Below are positions 1 through 11,362 of a stretch of 64,000 bases of DNA, in pieces (the stretch's first letter is position 1; each line of letters starts with the position of its first letter). Location of the stretch: contig CM053260.1 in assembly GCA_028583405.1 (NCBI GenBank), forward strand, positions 24,402,147 to 24,466,146, read 5' to 3'. The notes under the pieces were generated by a model that saw only the letters and a program-made list of their open reading frames with translations, made no database searches and was not told where the DNA came from. This DNA is from Pogonophryne albipinna. Lineage: Eukaryota; Chordata; Actinopteri; Perciformes; Artedidraconidae. Both the position numbers and the translations under genes were made by a program.

Positions 1-2911
1 TTGTCCAATTTTTCCTGTAGGAGCTTCAAAGATAGTGGCACACTGGAACCACCAGGGAGCACAGGATCCTTATTGGACAGAGTCAGAGGTCAAACCTATA
101 ATAAATTGTACGTAATTAGATTTTCAATAGATAAACTCAGTACAATAGTATTACTTACATTAGCCAACAACTTCAACAGCTTAGGTTACATAATCATGTA
201 AAAATAAATATATAATTGATACAATAAAATAACTAAAGTGATCCAACAATATTTCTTACCCTCAGAAGAGCTGTAGCCTCCTGGAAGCTGTGTTGAATCT
301 TCTCAGCAGTCTCTTCTTCCACTCTCCAGTGAACTTTTTGGTAAGGTCCTTCTCAACAGCGATCTGGATGAGACAGGCTTTTCTTTTGTGCAGCATGCTC
401 CTTCTGTGTTCACTGAACACATTTTTCAGAGTTGAGAAGGAATTTTCACATGTTGCAGTTGATGCACCGAAGGTTAAGCTGAGCCAGAGGCTCGCAGTAT
501 CTTCTCAAAATGTCCTGTGTTGTCCAGTTTTTGTCTGATTGGGACATTTCCTCCTGCAGAAACTGCCTTGCCACAGCAAACTCAGCTTCCTTCATCTCTG
601 TCCCTGTTAAGTCAAGCAGTGGTCTCACTTTATTTGCATCCAGGAAATATTCACTCCCTGGGTGTAAGGTGCACAGGGCCTCTACTAGTTTGTTGTTTCT
701 TTCACCAAATCTAGCTGTCATTTCTCCCACTACAGAATCCAGAGTACTGAAATACAGTATTTTACACTTTGTCTTTTCTCCCAATCCTTCCGGACGGTGA
801 CCAACTGTGGTGTCAACCACATAGTCTCTCAAGTGGGACATTACTCTGCCTCGTTTCTTCGGAGGGGCTGCTGCAAGAGGTTCTATGGTCTCTCTGTCTT
901 TTGTGAATTTCTCCCAAAGTGTGTCAAACTGACTGTCACATCTCAGTTCCTCCACACAAACCAGGGCACTTTGGACCAGTCTGATACCAGTGTAGAGGTC
1001 AGTGGATTTAGCTTGGAGTGCAGTGTTGGGAGGATCCAGCAAATATCCTCAATATTTGATACATCATGCAGGCAATGAACTGGAAGCTGGGCTGGGTAAT
1101 GGCCTTCAAAATCCCTGTGGACTCGATTCGCACCTCTGCAGCACTGGTTTGGTTGTCTTCAATCTCACGAAGCAGGTGGACAATGTGCTCAAGGGATTTC
1201 ATGATCACTGTCACTGTGGCCAGGTGGCCTGTCCACCGTTGATCAAGCAAAAACTTCAACTTCTCTCCTGTGTAGACTGCAGCCACTGTAGGTTTCCTGA
1301 AGAACTTGTAGAGAGAGTTGCATACACTAAAAAAGTTCTCCAAAGTGTTGTCAGATGACATGGCATGCACTACTACTAGATGCAACTGGTGATTAAAACA
1401 GTTCACATACGGCACCTCTCTCTTTAATTCTTCCTGCAGGATTTTCTGCATCCCTCCATGTACTCCAGACATGACATTTGCCCCATCGTAACATTGACTG
1501 AGCACCTTGTCTGTACATAACCCAATGTCTCTCAACTTTGACAAAACCAGCTCAGTCAGAGACTTGGCATCACATGTTTTACTAGTTGCCATTGATACAA
1601 GTCTGTCCTTCACAGTGTTGCTTTTATCCACAAAGCGAAGCACAATTGAGATGTTTTCGCACCCAGTGGGTCTTTGGTGCCATCCACTTTTAATGTGTAC
1701 CACTTCTCTCCCATTTCATTTACTATTTCACCTGTGATGATTTCACTCATGAGTTCAATTATCTCATTTTGTATGTGATTTGAGGTGTATCTGGCATTGG
1801 ACGGGTTGGTGCTAAAAATCTTAGCAAGTTCTTTGTCCTTTTGAAGGGTGTACTCCATCATTGCTAGAAAAATACCACAACTCCCCTCGCCTCTAGCATC
1901 CAACGCATCAACAGAGCCACGGAAAGGCAACTGGTTTACAGCTATAAATTGAATTATGTCCACAATAGCTGCTACATAGGTGCGGTTTCTCTCCAGTTGT
2001 GCTGCATTTACAAGAGTGGAAGCCTCAGTACCAGTCTCACTTCTTGCACGCCTCTCCTTCCACAAAGCCACTGACTTCATGTGCTCTTTGCTTGATTCAT
2101 GTCTTCCCAGTCCCTTATGACATACAAGAGCATGGCGCCAGTTGTTGTAGCCAGTTGTGGTGATGGCATCTGACTTACTTGAACTGAAATGTATAAATAC
2201 ATAGCAGAAGATGGCATCTTTTTCTCATGAATATTCCAGCCAATCTCTGTTTTTAAACCATGAGCTGCAAAATGAGCGCCTTACCCCACTGTACAGGCGA
2301 GTTGGGTACTTTTTTTAAATATACCTGGGCAGGCTCTGTTTTGCCGAGGTCCTCTGGCACTTGCGGGCCGCTGAGGGGTGGCGGTGTTTGGGGCAACGAA
2401 GGCGGCTGCCGCTGCTCCTCCGCCTCCGTGGGAGAGGCGGGCAAAGCCGGCGAGTCGGGCGGGAGGACGTTAGTGTCCTCGACAGTGGCCGCGGCGGGCA
2501 ACGTAATAATGTCCCCATGATCTGAACTGTTAGATACAGTGTTACTGCTGGCGATTAAGGCTGGTTGTTTTCTGATGTCCATGATCATTGACTGGTGCTG
2601 CGTAAGCACCTTGCAGATAAGATGACGAACGCGCAGCAGCACAGGTCACGCACACCTGACATAATAACGTTACTTACCGTTTAAATTGACCAAATAAATG
2701 CAGCAGACAATGTTATTTAACCACAATTTATTTTATTTCAACTATATTCTTCTTATTACTATTATTATTAATGTAATATTTTTCACTTTACATTTTTTTT
2801 TCACTTTATTTTTTATTTATTTTTTTCACTTTTCATTTTTCAAATGAGGGTGCATAACGACTCAACTGAGGGTGCAATGCACCCTTATGCACCCCCGTAT
2901 AACCGGGCCTG
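1..2911 (-). mobile_element. Partial hAT-type DNA transposon, zinc finger/DUF4371 transposase family (right part in window)
   Basis: The element enters from the left window edge and ends at about 2911 with a terminus rich in GGGTGCA motifs (2850-2911) finishing ..AACCGGGCCTG. Read from the minus strand, the end begins CAGGCCCGGTT, a plausible hAT terminus. The same terminus and the same leader (2100-2720) recur at 15400-16246, which shows that it is a dispersed family. It encodes the broken transposase described separately. The other end and the target-site duplication lie outside the window. The family name is inferred from protein features, not from a database match. Confidence 0.75.
262..2642 (-). 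pseudogene. Broken hAT transposase-like protein (TTF-type finger, DUF4371-like core, hAT C-terminal dimerisation region)
   Basis: Minus-strand fragments at 2253-2642, 1610-2080, 1008-1703, 446-1042 and 262-470 read in order as one protein. They give a proline-rich N-terminus, a damaged zinc-finger segment (ending WLEYS and then a stop near 2200), and a DUF4371-like core (KWYTLKVDGTKD, SQCYDGANVMSG, NCFNHQLHLVV). The end is a hAT dimerisation region (CENSFSTLKNVFSEHRRSM). Fragments are joined by single-base frameshifts near 1672, 1045 and 470: at each point one frame loses the family pattern and another picks it up. A sister fragment at 15400-15790 keeps the finger open where this copy has the stop. 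Proteins of this type are often annotated as zinc finger MYM-type protein 1-like in fish. It is a dead transposase copy. Confidence 0.8.
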
Positions 2912-3889
2912 TGAGAGATGGAGATAGAGGTTGTGTGAAGAAGCCTCTCATCAGTCTTTCCTCTGCAGGGTGACGGGGGCATGAAGCTGTCATTTTCATT
3001 CGCCATGCTGCTGGCTCGTCTTTTCTGTTCTCAACTCAATCCACACCTCAATCCACACCAGGTTGCTCCGCTTGGCTGCAATGCTGAATTTGTGTATTGA
3101 AATTCATATGACATGTATGTGATATTCATAGTTTAAGCTTGGATAGTTGTGAGCTAATTTGAATGAAACAACAGATTTTCATTACACTATATTGCCAATT
3201 TACAGAACTGTGCATTTCCCATCACAACAAAGCTTTGCCTTGCCAAAAACGTGGTCAAAAATGCGTTGACTTCGGGTCTATTGAACTGTAAGTGGTCAAA
3301 TCTCATGTCATATACTGGATTTTAGAACCAATAAGGCAGTTTCATGCTTAAAATGTGTGTTTTTCTTATGCAGTTTGGTAGAGAAGCAGAGCTGCAAACC
3401 TAGCTTAATTAATAAGTCAAGTGAAAAAAGCAGTGCAACACCATTATAGGCATCCAAATAAAACATACAGATAATTAGATTTGTTTTTTAAACGTACCTA
3501 TTTCTCTAAATTTAGAACTCATTTATTACATTTGGTGTTATGGAAGTAAAACTCAACACAATATAACAAAGGTTCACTATTTAATGGCATTATAATGTCG
3601 AAATGCTAAATATTATACCATTTACTTCTCATTCCCCAGGGAGTGTTGCAGTGAAGATGTAACGTCTACGTTATCTGCCTCAACTCATTTACCTATGTAC
3701 TTGTGACCTGCATGTTGGAGGAGAGAGAATAACTTGAATATAGGACTTACTTTTTGGCAGAGTGGTAAAGTGAGAGTGATTGACAGCTGATGTCACAACA
3801 GAGGATGGAGATGAACCAGAATGCATATTGGTAACGTTCACTGACGGATGCGGCGGGATGCCATCACTCAACCATAGTGACAGTACAAG
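2912..3889. other. Unassigned intergenic stretch
   Basis: AT-rich, without a recognisable gene. A 39-codon ATG frame at 2981-3100 starts with a hydrophobic, signal-peptide-like stretch (MKLSFSFAMLLARLFC) right after a pyrimidine tract and CAG. There is no support that it is expressed. Confidence 0.4.
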
Positions 3890-4340
3890 CCTCCTTCATA
3901 TTTGTATTTTGTGCCTCTACTGTGACATGCAGGGCCGTCCCTGGCCAACGCCCTCTGTTTCGCGAGCGTCGTCGACGGACGGATTAGCACTAATTGCGCT
4001 CTAATGACTAATTACCCTCCACAAGGTGAGGCCCCACGCAGTCTGCATGATCGGCCTGTAGGGAGGGACGGCCCTGGTGACATGTCTCTATGCTTTAATG
4101 TTCAAAAAGCTCTTTATTTTTCCTCATACAGTCTGTTGTGATTGGTCAACTGTTTAGAGATGTCCCACCCCTTAGCCTATCATGTACAATGTGTTGGAGC
4201 GCTAGCCAATAGAAGCGCAAGTGTTACATAGTGATGCCACAATTTTACTGAGTTTAACAAAGGAGTGCTAACATTTCAGCCTCTTGTGTGAACAACAACA
4301 AATTATAAAATGGTTTGAGGGATTCTCCTGACAAAACATT
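3890..4340. mobile_element. Dispersed repeat (non-autonomous DNA element remnant) hosting a MITE
   Basis: The flanks of the MITE read as one repeat: a segment with GTGCCTCTACTGTGACATG, then a part with GATTGGTCAAC and CAATAGAAGCG. Similar sequence occurs at 43600-43760 (TCTGCCTCCACTGTGACATG) and, in reverse, near 41025-41340. The boundaries are approximate and the family is not named. Confidence 0.5.
3930..4076. mobile_element. Short hAT-type MITE, 147 bp, perfect 8-bp TSD
   Basis: The terminal inverted repeats are CAGGGCCGTCCCT at 3930 and AGGGACGGCCCTG ending at 4076. Immediately outside, GTGACATG is repeated exactly (3922-3929 and 4077-4084), which is the 8-bp target-site duplication expected of hAT transposition. 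There is no coding capacity. A related left terminus (CAGGGCCGTCCCTGGCCAA) lies at 9201. Confidence 0.92.
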
Positions 4341-5660
4341 TTCTTTTATCTCTCTATGAGTCATAAACACAGGAAAGAAAACAGTCTAAATCAGATATAC
4401 AAAATGGATAGCCAGATTTTCTTTCTGTCTTATTGCCTCTCACAGCTTCCATAGGTTTAGTAGTTATGTGGCAAAAAGAAATAAGCAAACAAACCACAAT
4501 CTGTTGCATATTCATGATAAGACACCAAACAGATTCACTTAAGGACTGCTGGATAGGAAGCTTTTCTTCACTGCCTTTGTCTGCTTGTATTGTGAAATTA
4601 GCTTGGTCAGCAAAGGATCCGCCCAATTTTCCTTTCCTCCTCACCGTCTGAATGTGGCCCTGTGAATAATCTGGATATATAATACACACTAAGTGACAGC
4701 CTCTCTCTGCCAGCCTCCTCTGCCTCCATCCGAGGTGGAGATAATACTGCTTTAAAACCCTTCTTCATCTGTCAGCTACAGTTGTACCATTGACGGTTAA
4801 CATGCACCTGATAGAGACACACTGGCGGTGTTCACAAAGTGCTGAATCATGTGTGGTATTGACATGCTGGGCTCTGACCTTGGAGGGTGTCTAGCGAAAC
4901 CTGAGTGATGGCGGATAGATGCCAAACACAACAAAGATAGAATGATCGATCTGACCGGAGCACTCACTGATCTCTGCTGAGGCCCAAAGTCTTACATCAC
5001 ATTAGTTTGTTTTGTTACACTGCACTATGTTTGTGTTTGACTCCTATAAGATGTCTAATATCAACCATTTTTCACTTAAGGAACAGCGAACACACTTGGA
5101 CATTTTGGGGTCTTATGCAAAGATTGTCAATGACATTATGTCCAATAAATAAATAAACATAAAAGGTGAGATGAGTATTGATATTAAAGTGTTCCTGTGT
5201 CCTTTGTTGTTTTCAAGATCATGACTAAAGCTCAGGCGGAGGGATTATCTCACTGACTGATCCAATTGAGGGGACAATTATCCACAGCTGCCATTTAAAT
5301 GATCACCACATGATCTTGATGCTTGTGTGTCCTTGCTATAAATGACAGCACTGACATCTCCTGGACGAACAGCAAACCTGCAGGAGTGAAGATACAATAT
5401 ATACACATCAATGTTTATTTTATTTATGCAATCTGATTTCAATTTGTGGGCATTTCTACCTGTCTACATCTACAGGAACTCTTTAAAACATGTTTTAACC
5501 ATTCTTTAATATGAAAAGCAATGTCTTTTCAATGCTTTGGGTTGAGCAATGTCATTTTTTAGGTGCTGACAAGAAATGTCCTCTAGAGGGTAGTCTTGTC
5601 TTTTTGTTACAGATCAATAAATGATAATGTACATAAAGCTTAGTCTCTGTATAAACAAAC
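4341..5660. other. No gene recognised
   Basis: AT-rich DNA with short open frames only. No domain, tRNA or clear repeat structure was recognised. Confidence 0.4.
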
Positions 5661-5799
5661 TATAACCGAGGTGTCCCTGAGCAAGGCACCATTCCCTACA
5701 CTGCTCCCCGGGTGCCGTTCAAAATGGCAGCAAACTGCTCCTAACACAGGATGGGTCAAATGCAGAGAAACAACGGGGATTAATAAAGTATATCAAAAT
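5661..5799 (+). mobile_element. SINE tail (fish SINE/LINE-type 3' domain)
   Basis: The segment runs from CGAGGTGTCCCTGAGCAAGG through CTGCTCCCCGGGTGCC and CACAGGATGGGTCAAATGC to AATAAAGTATATC. It matches the common central/3' region of teleost SINEs as I know it. No tRNA-like head with clear A and B boxes is visible upstream, so this is a truncated copy. Confidence 0.7.
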
Positions 5800-8700
5800 C
5801 AAAATAAAATAATAATAATGACTGAGGAATACATTTTGACCATTTTGCTTGTAGTGTTTTTGTGTATTTTGACTATAAATTAATTTTCTTAATCTGATAA
5901 CTCTAGAATACATTCTGTATTGTTTTAGATTTCAAAACATATGTTCTAATGGTCAAGGCTTTCTCTGCTGTATCATGTATTTTTTTATAGCAGGAAGATT
6001 GTTTTAAAGACTTAAAGCCTAATTGTTCTCAAACCCAAGGTATTATTATTATAATGAGTCTGTATGCAGGCCCGTACCCAGGACTTCGTAAATATCGAGA
6101 TCCAAAACATTATTATTTTGTGCTCAGCAGGTGAGAAACTAAAGAGGGGGTTCCACATGTGGCAGGCCAGGTGTTGGTGCTGCCGGTTTTGGAACACCCA
6201 CTATAACTTTGTCCAAGATGGTGGTACTGTCCCCAAAATCACACTGGTGTTTGCTGTCCCCCTCTAATTTGTGCACACTAAAGCATTTTACTCTGGGCTC
6301 AGCATATATACATATATATTTATATATATTATATTATATTTGTATTATTCTTTGCCTTTCAAAAGCATTACATAATTATTTACACAACACGAAAAGAACT
6401 TAATGAAAAGTACTGCGGCTGTTTGTTGATAAATTGATGTTGTCTTCTTCTGTTTGCTTTAATAGGCTACTTAGTTGTGCATTGCCCCCACCGCCAGTAA
6501 ATGGAAGTACTACAAGGAACCCTGTTAATTGTGTGCAGTTATTTCACGAGTTTTATTATACACACCTCGGTGACCTCAATGGTGGGTACGGCCATGTCTG
6601 TATCTGTATTTATGTTTTCACGGAACCACTATATTCAGAATAAAAAATGTGTCCTCTGCTCAGAGAAAATGTATTTAAAACCTCCCTTGAACTAATTAAA
6701 CCTAGCACATACTAAAGTTTACAAAAGCAGAAATGAGACCTAAACTAACAGAAAATGTTGCGTTTTAGTTTACAGTTAAGCTCTCACACACTATTGTATT
6801 AACATATAGGCTCACTAACACCCATTGCATGTATTCTCTCCCCCCCCCTTGATCTAGAGCTCCCTGTATTCTAGACAGAACTGGGCCATTGGTCACTGGC
6901 TTTTATCTCCATGCTATTGATTCCAATAAATAAAGGCAGCAACCTGACTTTGTCTATATGTAAAAGATTTGCTGGTGGAGTTCGCGTCACAACCTGCATT
7001 TCACCTGTAAATGTCAGGGAACAGATGGACCAGCAGCTCAGCCTGATCCCTGTCATGCGTGAGATGTATGACTCACACCGTATCATTTTAATATCGCACC
7101 TTCTTTTAATTTGAACCTTTATTTTAATTCAGATCGCACTGAGCACTAAGTATCATCCTCTTTCTGTCAGACTATGTTAATTAGTTTGCAGGGAGATAAT
7201 AATTTGTTTAAGAATAATTGGAGGCAAAAGCACAACACCTACATATGTACATACTAAAATAACAATACTGCTGTTTTACAGGTATTAACTCTCAACCAAA
7301 GACGCAGAGAGAAAATTATTTACTGTCATAATTCAAATGTTGTTGTCTTCAAGCACACATTAAAGGTTAGTATTCGTATCGTATTAGATACATAGCATAT
7401 AAACGTATACACATAGACAAACACATGCATGCACACACATACATGTTAAAACAGAAAGACATATATATTTATACATATACAATATTTACAAAAATATATT
7501 CAGTCAGGTATTTTCCAAATAATACGGAAGACCTAAGAGGCAAGTGAAAAAAATCTAATTGTGATGTTTGTTTTGTTTCAGCATAATCTGTATCCTTACT
7601 ATTGCTTTATCTTTTATAAAGACAGCAATGTAACATAAGTTAACGCAACATATGTGTACCTTGTATTTGGAGGGCATTGGGAAACTAAAACGTACCTGGA
7701 AGAACATGAATGCGTTTAGGTGTATTTCGAATAACAGGTAAGTGAAGTTTTACTTTCCATCAAGACCACCTCAGATGCCCTCAATGTGGGGGACAAATAG
7801 GTGTTCGCTGCCTGAGGGCAACGGTATGCAGAGCCATTACAGAGAACACCTACTAAGATACATTGTCTAATAATCTACCTGTGTGGTGTGTTTTTGAGAC
7901 ATGGTATCTACATTAGCATTACACTGTTAGAATATCCAGGTAACGAGTATAAAGGATAATTCACATGCAATCACTCAGCAATAGTTTTGTTATGTGGGAT
8001 ACAATGCTATGGTAAATCCAGGGAGTATTAAAATTATATTAAATCGAAGATCCAACATTGATGAGCATATTTTCAAGAGAAAATTATATTTTCTACTTAC
8101 ATTTCTAATTAAACTGATGTAGCAGCAATGCACCATTATTTTTCCCAAGAAAATGTTTATCATCAAACTCCATGTACTGTATATCTGGTTCGTGGTTGTT
8201 TGGTACATTTTGTCTCGAAGTATTTGCAGTGTTTGTGTTGGAGAAATGGTGGAGGGGATAAAAAGGAGGCAAGCTGAGTGGCAATTTGTAGATGAGGGGT
8301 TGGAAATAGCTTCCATCTACACAATTTACAACTAATGCGGCCTCACAACCGCTGAGCAATTAGAGGCTAATTCAGAGATCTCCACCTCTTTTGTACCCAG
8401 AAGAACAAACAACTTTCTATTTAAGTTCCTATATGGTGCATTACGACAAGGTGCACATTGCAGAAAGTCAGTTCTTGGATCATTAATCTTGGCCCATGAC
8501 CACATGCTGGGCGACTAAAGAGACCGGTCGATTTCTCCTCCGTGTCTTCTGACTCTTAGCTGTGTGTAAGGAACAGTATTGATGGGGATGCTAAGAAGGT
8601 ATGATGACAAATGTGATTGTGTGTCTACAGCTATGGGATGCCATTTAATTCATAGCATACATACATATAGAAAGAAATTCTGAAATAAACAAATAAGGTA

Positions 8701-8837
8701 ATACAAATATAAATACATATCTTAATTCATAGATAAATCAGTATAGAAAAATTAATATAATATGTTTACAATTGTTATGTTATTTCAGGGTACTTTTATT
8801 CAATGTTAAATATTAAATACATTTTTTTTCAATATCC
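5800..8837. other. No gene recognised
   Basis: AT-rich intergenic DNA. The open frames at 6871-7114 and 7990-8359 show no recognisable domain. Short AT and CA stretches (6300-6340, 7430-7500) are present. Confidence 0.4.
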
Positions 8838-8995
8838 CATGTCATGCTTTTCCGGTTATTACTCGTCCCCTTGTGTGTTATGAAGGTTTTTATGCATGTA
8901 AACGGTCTGCAAAGTACACCCTGTAGCGAGTAAAACTCTAACACAGAAAATACCTGTCTATGCTGCCCCAGAATGCCTCGTTGGAGATTTTCTCT
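8838..8995 (-). mobile_element. Truncated copy of the TTAA-type DNA element seen at 58970-59772
   Basis: Read in reverse, this segment repeats the right half of the 58970-59772 element: ACTCGCTACAGGGT, CCTTCATAACACACAAGGGG, and TAACCGGAAAAGCATGACAT. The last ~10 bp of the terminus and the other half are missing. The copy stops shortly before the microsatellite. Confidence 0.75.
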
Positions 8996-9020
8996 TACCC
9001 GATACATAACTGTATTACCC

Positions 9021-9300
<280 letters not shown>

Positions 9301-9690
9301 GTTTTGCAAATATAATTCCTGTTTATTATTATTATCAACACAGTTACTTTTGTATACAGTGAGGTAAATGGTAAATGTGCATGTATGGTGAATACGTCTG
9401 CATTTCCTGCCAAATACTAGCCTCAAAAAGATTAAAATATAATTAATGCAAATAAACTACTTCTACTAATAATCATAATCAATTCAATAATGTAAATACT
9501 ATATTATTTTATTATAATATAGTTGTAATATAGTCAAGACAAAACATGCTTATTACATGCTCAAAAACTGATATTTCTTAAATCTGTATTCAAATGTAGT
9601 TCCCTCTGTCAGCAATGTATCAACAACTACACACACATTTCTATCAGTATTTCTCTGTGTTGTGGTTGACATGATGATGACTGTTAGGAG

Positions 9691-10953
9691 TTAAAGGTGG
9701 GGTAGGTCATTTTGGAGAAACCAGCTGTAATTGGCTAGAATTTGAAAATACACAGCCGGAAAAAATCTGCCACTTCCTTACAGAGCCCCTCCTCCAAGGG
9801 GGTGCGCGGAGAACTCAAGCCCCCAGGAAGTGCGCTGGACTCCGAGGAAAATATTCGTTGTGGCCAAACGGCGGTACTACACTTCCGTTAGGTTGCTGGG
9901 CCCGTAAACACTTTTTCCCATTGACTTACATTGGGAAAGAGTGGTCTCTAAATCGTTGGATAATTTTTTTGAAACTAAATAAACTACCCAGTATGAACAC
10001 TTGTATAGCCCTTATTAAAAACATTCGTTCCTCAAGTTGTAAAATGTGGTAATAACGTTATTCTGAGAGTTATTTCCCTCGGCATTATGAACGTGCATCT
10101 AACCCACGGGGCCGCGCCGCCCGGCACGTTCATGTTACGTGTTCAGTACTACATGCGTTTTACCTTTACGCTGTCTCGCAGATCCCACGCAGCAAGCAGG
10201 AAATGAACCCAGCTCACACTGTCCGCTCCTCGCAGCAGCGAGCCGTGCAACGTCCCGCCAACACGGCACCCAGACCCCACGCAGCATTCTCATCTGTTTG
10301 TCATTACTGGTGTCATTTTCTGGTTGCTAACGCCACTGTAACACATAATCACTGATGTTCCGCTGTAACAGTAGACTCATCAGAACAGAGAGGGCGAGCT
10401 GACCAATCAGAGCACCGTGGGCTCACAGGGAGGGGGGGGGGCAGGAGCTCCAACAAGCCGTTTAGGACAGAGAGTGAATACACATATTATTCATGCTGCT
10501 ATCAGAAACAATGTCCGACTGTTTTGGACGTAATATGGTCGGTGTTTACATTAGCATTGCTAGCACTCAGAGCTAACCTGTACTGGGGAGCATGTGTGTG
10601 AAGAAGCAGGAAATAAAAAGTAACTCACCTTGTGGTATAACCGGCAAGAGAGAAAGCCTTTGAGCTCCATACTGTTTCAGAAATAATCCTTGATAATCCA
10701 TGATATGGCGTTTCATCACGGCAGTATCTGCCGGTAGAATCTCCCGCATGAGCTCAGCCCCCTCCTTGTTTTTATCACATTTGTTTTTTTTAAAGCTTTA
10801 TATCCCAAATCAGCACTTTTGAAACAGGAAGTGAAATAGAGGGATATGAGGCATGGCTCTGATCTGTTTGGTATTTTGAGCAAAATACTTCATAGACATT
10901 TATATATCTGAGACCTATGCTATTGCCTAAAAATAGGTGACCTTCAAGGTTTT
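9691..10953. mobile_element. Composite of non-autonomous DNA element ends (TTAAAGG family)
   Basis: Begins TTAAAGGTGGGGTAGGTCAT at 9691. The right part (10795-10951: CAGCACTTTTGAAACAGG, ATCTGTTTGGTATTTTGAGC, TATCTGAGACCTATGC) matches the right part of the element at 54160-54662. The middle (10100-10700) is GC-richer. There is no transposase. The boundaries are approximate and more than one element may be fused here. Confidence 0.5.
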
Positions 10954-11006
10954 TGTATTTGTTTTATATAAAATCAAAAGCGGTTCATTCATAATTCATT
11001 TAGGCC

Positions 11007-11362
11007 TGCAGCTTACTTGCCAACCCTATTTCCGATTTTATTGCCCTCTCCCGGTTTCCTCCCGGGGTCATATTTCTCCCGCATTTCTCCCGATTTCTGA
11101 CTAAATCAGATTTACTCACGACTGTTTCCACTCGGACTTTAATACAGCTACACCATTGTTTGGTTTCCATGGTAGCGAGTCTCTTTAGTAGCGCGCGCAA
11201 CTGAAAGTCTGAGAGGGTGAGGAAGATAGTCACAGAAAACTGAACAAGAATCGACAACTCGATCCTCTGCTCACTCCTTTCCTGCCCACACATATCCTCC
11301 CTCAAGGATGGTGCTACAGGCCGCAAGGCAGTGCACTTACAACTACAATAAGCATGTTAATG
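11007..11362 (+). mobile_element. Left part of a DNA element with CTTGCCAACC terminus
   Basis: Runs from CTTGCCAACCC through CTCCCGGTTTCCTCCCGGGG to TACAATAAGCATGTTAATG. This is nearly the same as 46859-47228 plus 48138-48150. The element is truncated here, and its opposite end (GGTTGGCAAGTATG) is missing. Confidence 0.75.
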
